Origin: an uncultured Cytophagales bacterium
GTDB lineage: Bacteria > Bacteroidota > Bacteroidia > Cytophagales > Bernardetiaceae
DNA: 64,000 bases
NCBI GenBank assembly: GCA_937136415.1
Contig: CAKZOK010000139.1
Span: forward strand, 1 to 64,000
Direction of reading: 5' to 3'
The position numbers were made by a program, and so were the translations under genes. Shown here in pieces: positions 63,427-64,000 of the stretch. The notes under the pieces are model-generated. The model was given only the letters and a program-made list of their open reading frames with translations, searched no databases and had not been told where the DNA came from. The stretch's first letter is position 1; each line of letters opens with the position of its first letter.

Positions 63427-64000
63427 TTACTTTTGTTTTGCCATAGTGGGCAATGAAAATGAAAATATTGTTCCTTTTCCTTCTTCACTATCAATCCATA
63501 TTTTTCCTCCATTTACTTCTACAAATTCTTTACAGAGTTTGAGTCCAATTCCTGTTCCTTTTTCTTTTTGAGTTCCTAGTGTTGTAAAATTTTGTTTACT
63601 AAATATTTTATTTTGATTTTCGATAGAAATTCCGATTCCTGTATCAGCTACCTTAACTATCAAAAAGCCATTTGCCGTTTCTTCTGCTTTTATTAAGATA
63701 GTATCTGTTGGTTTACAAAATTTTATTGCATTTGCTACCAAATTTCGTATTACCAAATCTATCATATTTTCATCGGCATATATCATTGTTTCTTTTTCTA
63801 CTTGATTAATAAAAGATATATTTTTTATTTTTATTGCTTTACTAAACAAGTTTTCTTTATTGGCTATTAATCTATAAATATCAATTTTTTCTGGATTGGC
63901 ATGTAATCCACTCATTTGGCTTTTAGCCCAATAAACCAAATTGTTGAGCAAATCAGAAGTATAATTTACATTTTTGATGATTTCGGGCAAGAAGTATTTT
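63427..64000 (-). CDS. Histidine kinase, C-terminal part (cut by window edge)
   Basis: The reading frame is open to the right edge of the window, so only the last 191 codons are visible. They hold the end of the dimerisation domain (TSDLLNNLVYWAKSQMSG) and a complete HATPase_c domain: N box LVIRNLVANAIKFCKP, G1 VADTGIGIS, G2 GTGIGLKLCKEFVEVNGGKIWI, ending SFSLPTMAKQK. The phosphoacceptor histidine and sensor part lie outside. A TTG at 63990 is an artefact of the edge, not a likely start. The sensor domain cannot be told from this fragment. Confidence 0.9.
   Translation of the reverse strand, partial: KYFLPEIIKNVNYTSDLLNNLVYWAKSQMSGLHANPEKIDIYRLIANKENLFSKAIKIKNISFINQVEKETMIYADENMIDLVIRNLVANAIKFCKPTDTILIKAEETANGFLIVKVADTGIGISIENQNKIFSKQNFTTLGTQKEKGTGIGLKLCKEFVEVNGGKIWIDSEEGKGTIFSFSLPTMAKQK

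Noticed and set aside
63427-63990. Complete 187-residue kinase-like protein starting at 63990
   Set aside because: The frame is open to the window edge and lacks the phosphoacceptor histidine, so it is a truncated view of a longer kinase.

Overview
The window looks like a chromosomal segment from an AT-rich member of the Bacteroidota, most likely a gliding marine Cytophagales (Bernardetia/Flexibacter-like); the rank is inferred. The evidence is gldC, several Bacteroidota-type promoters (TTG, 19-22 bases, TAnnTTTG), a DUF4271 gene beside hemD, a menaquinone gene (menD), weak or absent Shine-Dalgarno sequences, many outer-membrane-type lipoproteins and very low GC. I see no rRNA, tRNA, CRISPR array, intact insertion sequence or prophage. 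About 44 protein genes fill most of the 64 kb.

Layout. 0-9 kb: an unknown gene, uvrC, a secreted nuclease/phosphatase lipoprotein, a membrane SpoIIE-type phosphatase, and an SDR with its probable TetR regulator and operator. 8.6-11.5 kb: rpsO-pnp with a structured leader. 11.5-24 kb: a polytopic membrane protein, DUF4271-hemD, gyrA, a secreted TPR protein, a YciO-like protein and murB. 24-30 kb: a membrane histidine kinase, a STAS protein, rpsT and dxs. 30-36.6 kb: two paralogous soluble multi-PAS histidine kinases in tandem. 36.7-41.7 kb: sucB (divergent from gldC), then a single-gene HNH-ATPase fusion and a 58-residue reading frame. 41.9-47.9 kb: CapA-like lipoprotein, rhodanese, glycosyltransferase, divergent ClpS-like protein, DivIVA-like protein, EI24 protein and a phosphoesterase. 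47.9-57 kb: RNA methyltransferase, accC, GNAT, menD, MpaB-type oxygenase and gltX. 57-64 kb: sbcC, DUF6263 lipoprotein, Omp28-like lipoprotein with a poly-Glu tract, hpf and the end of another histidine kinase.

Most genes are housekeeping: DNA repair and topology (uvrC, gyrA, sbcC), translation and RNA decay (rpsO, rpsT, gltX, pnp, hpf), wall, haem, isoprenoid, menaquinone and fatty-acid precursors (murB, hemD, dxs, menD, accC) and the TCA cycle (sucB). Signalling is the second theme, with four histidine kinases, a SpoIIE phosphatase and a STAS antagonist, none beside an obvious partner.

The best candidate for an under-described system is the gene at 39283-41370. It joins an N-terminal HNH nuclease resembling PtuB to a C-terminal ATPase resembling PtuA in one polypeptide, that is, a one-gene Septu-like antiphage effector. 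Other notable items are a pair of 117-bp MITEs with TA-flanked terminal inverted repeats, several other palindromic repeat families, a structured RNA followed by a terminator at about 54.0-54.1 kb, and a long-range paired rpsO leader.
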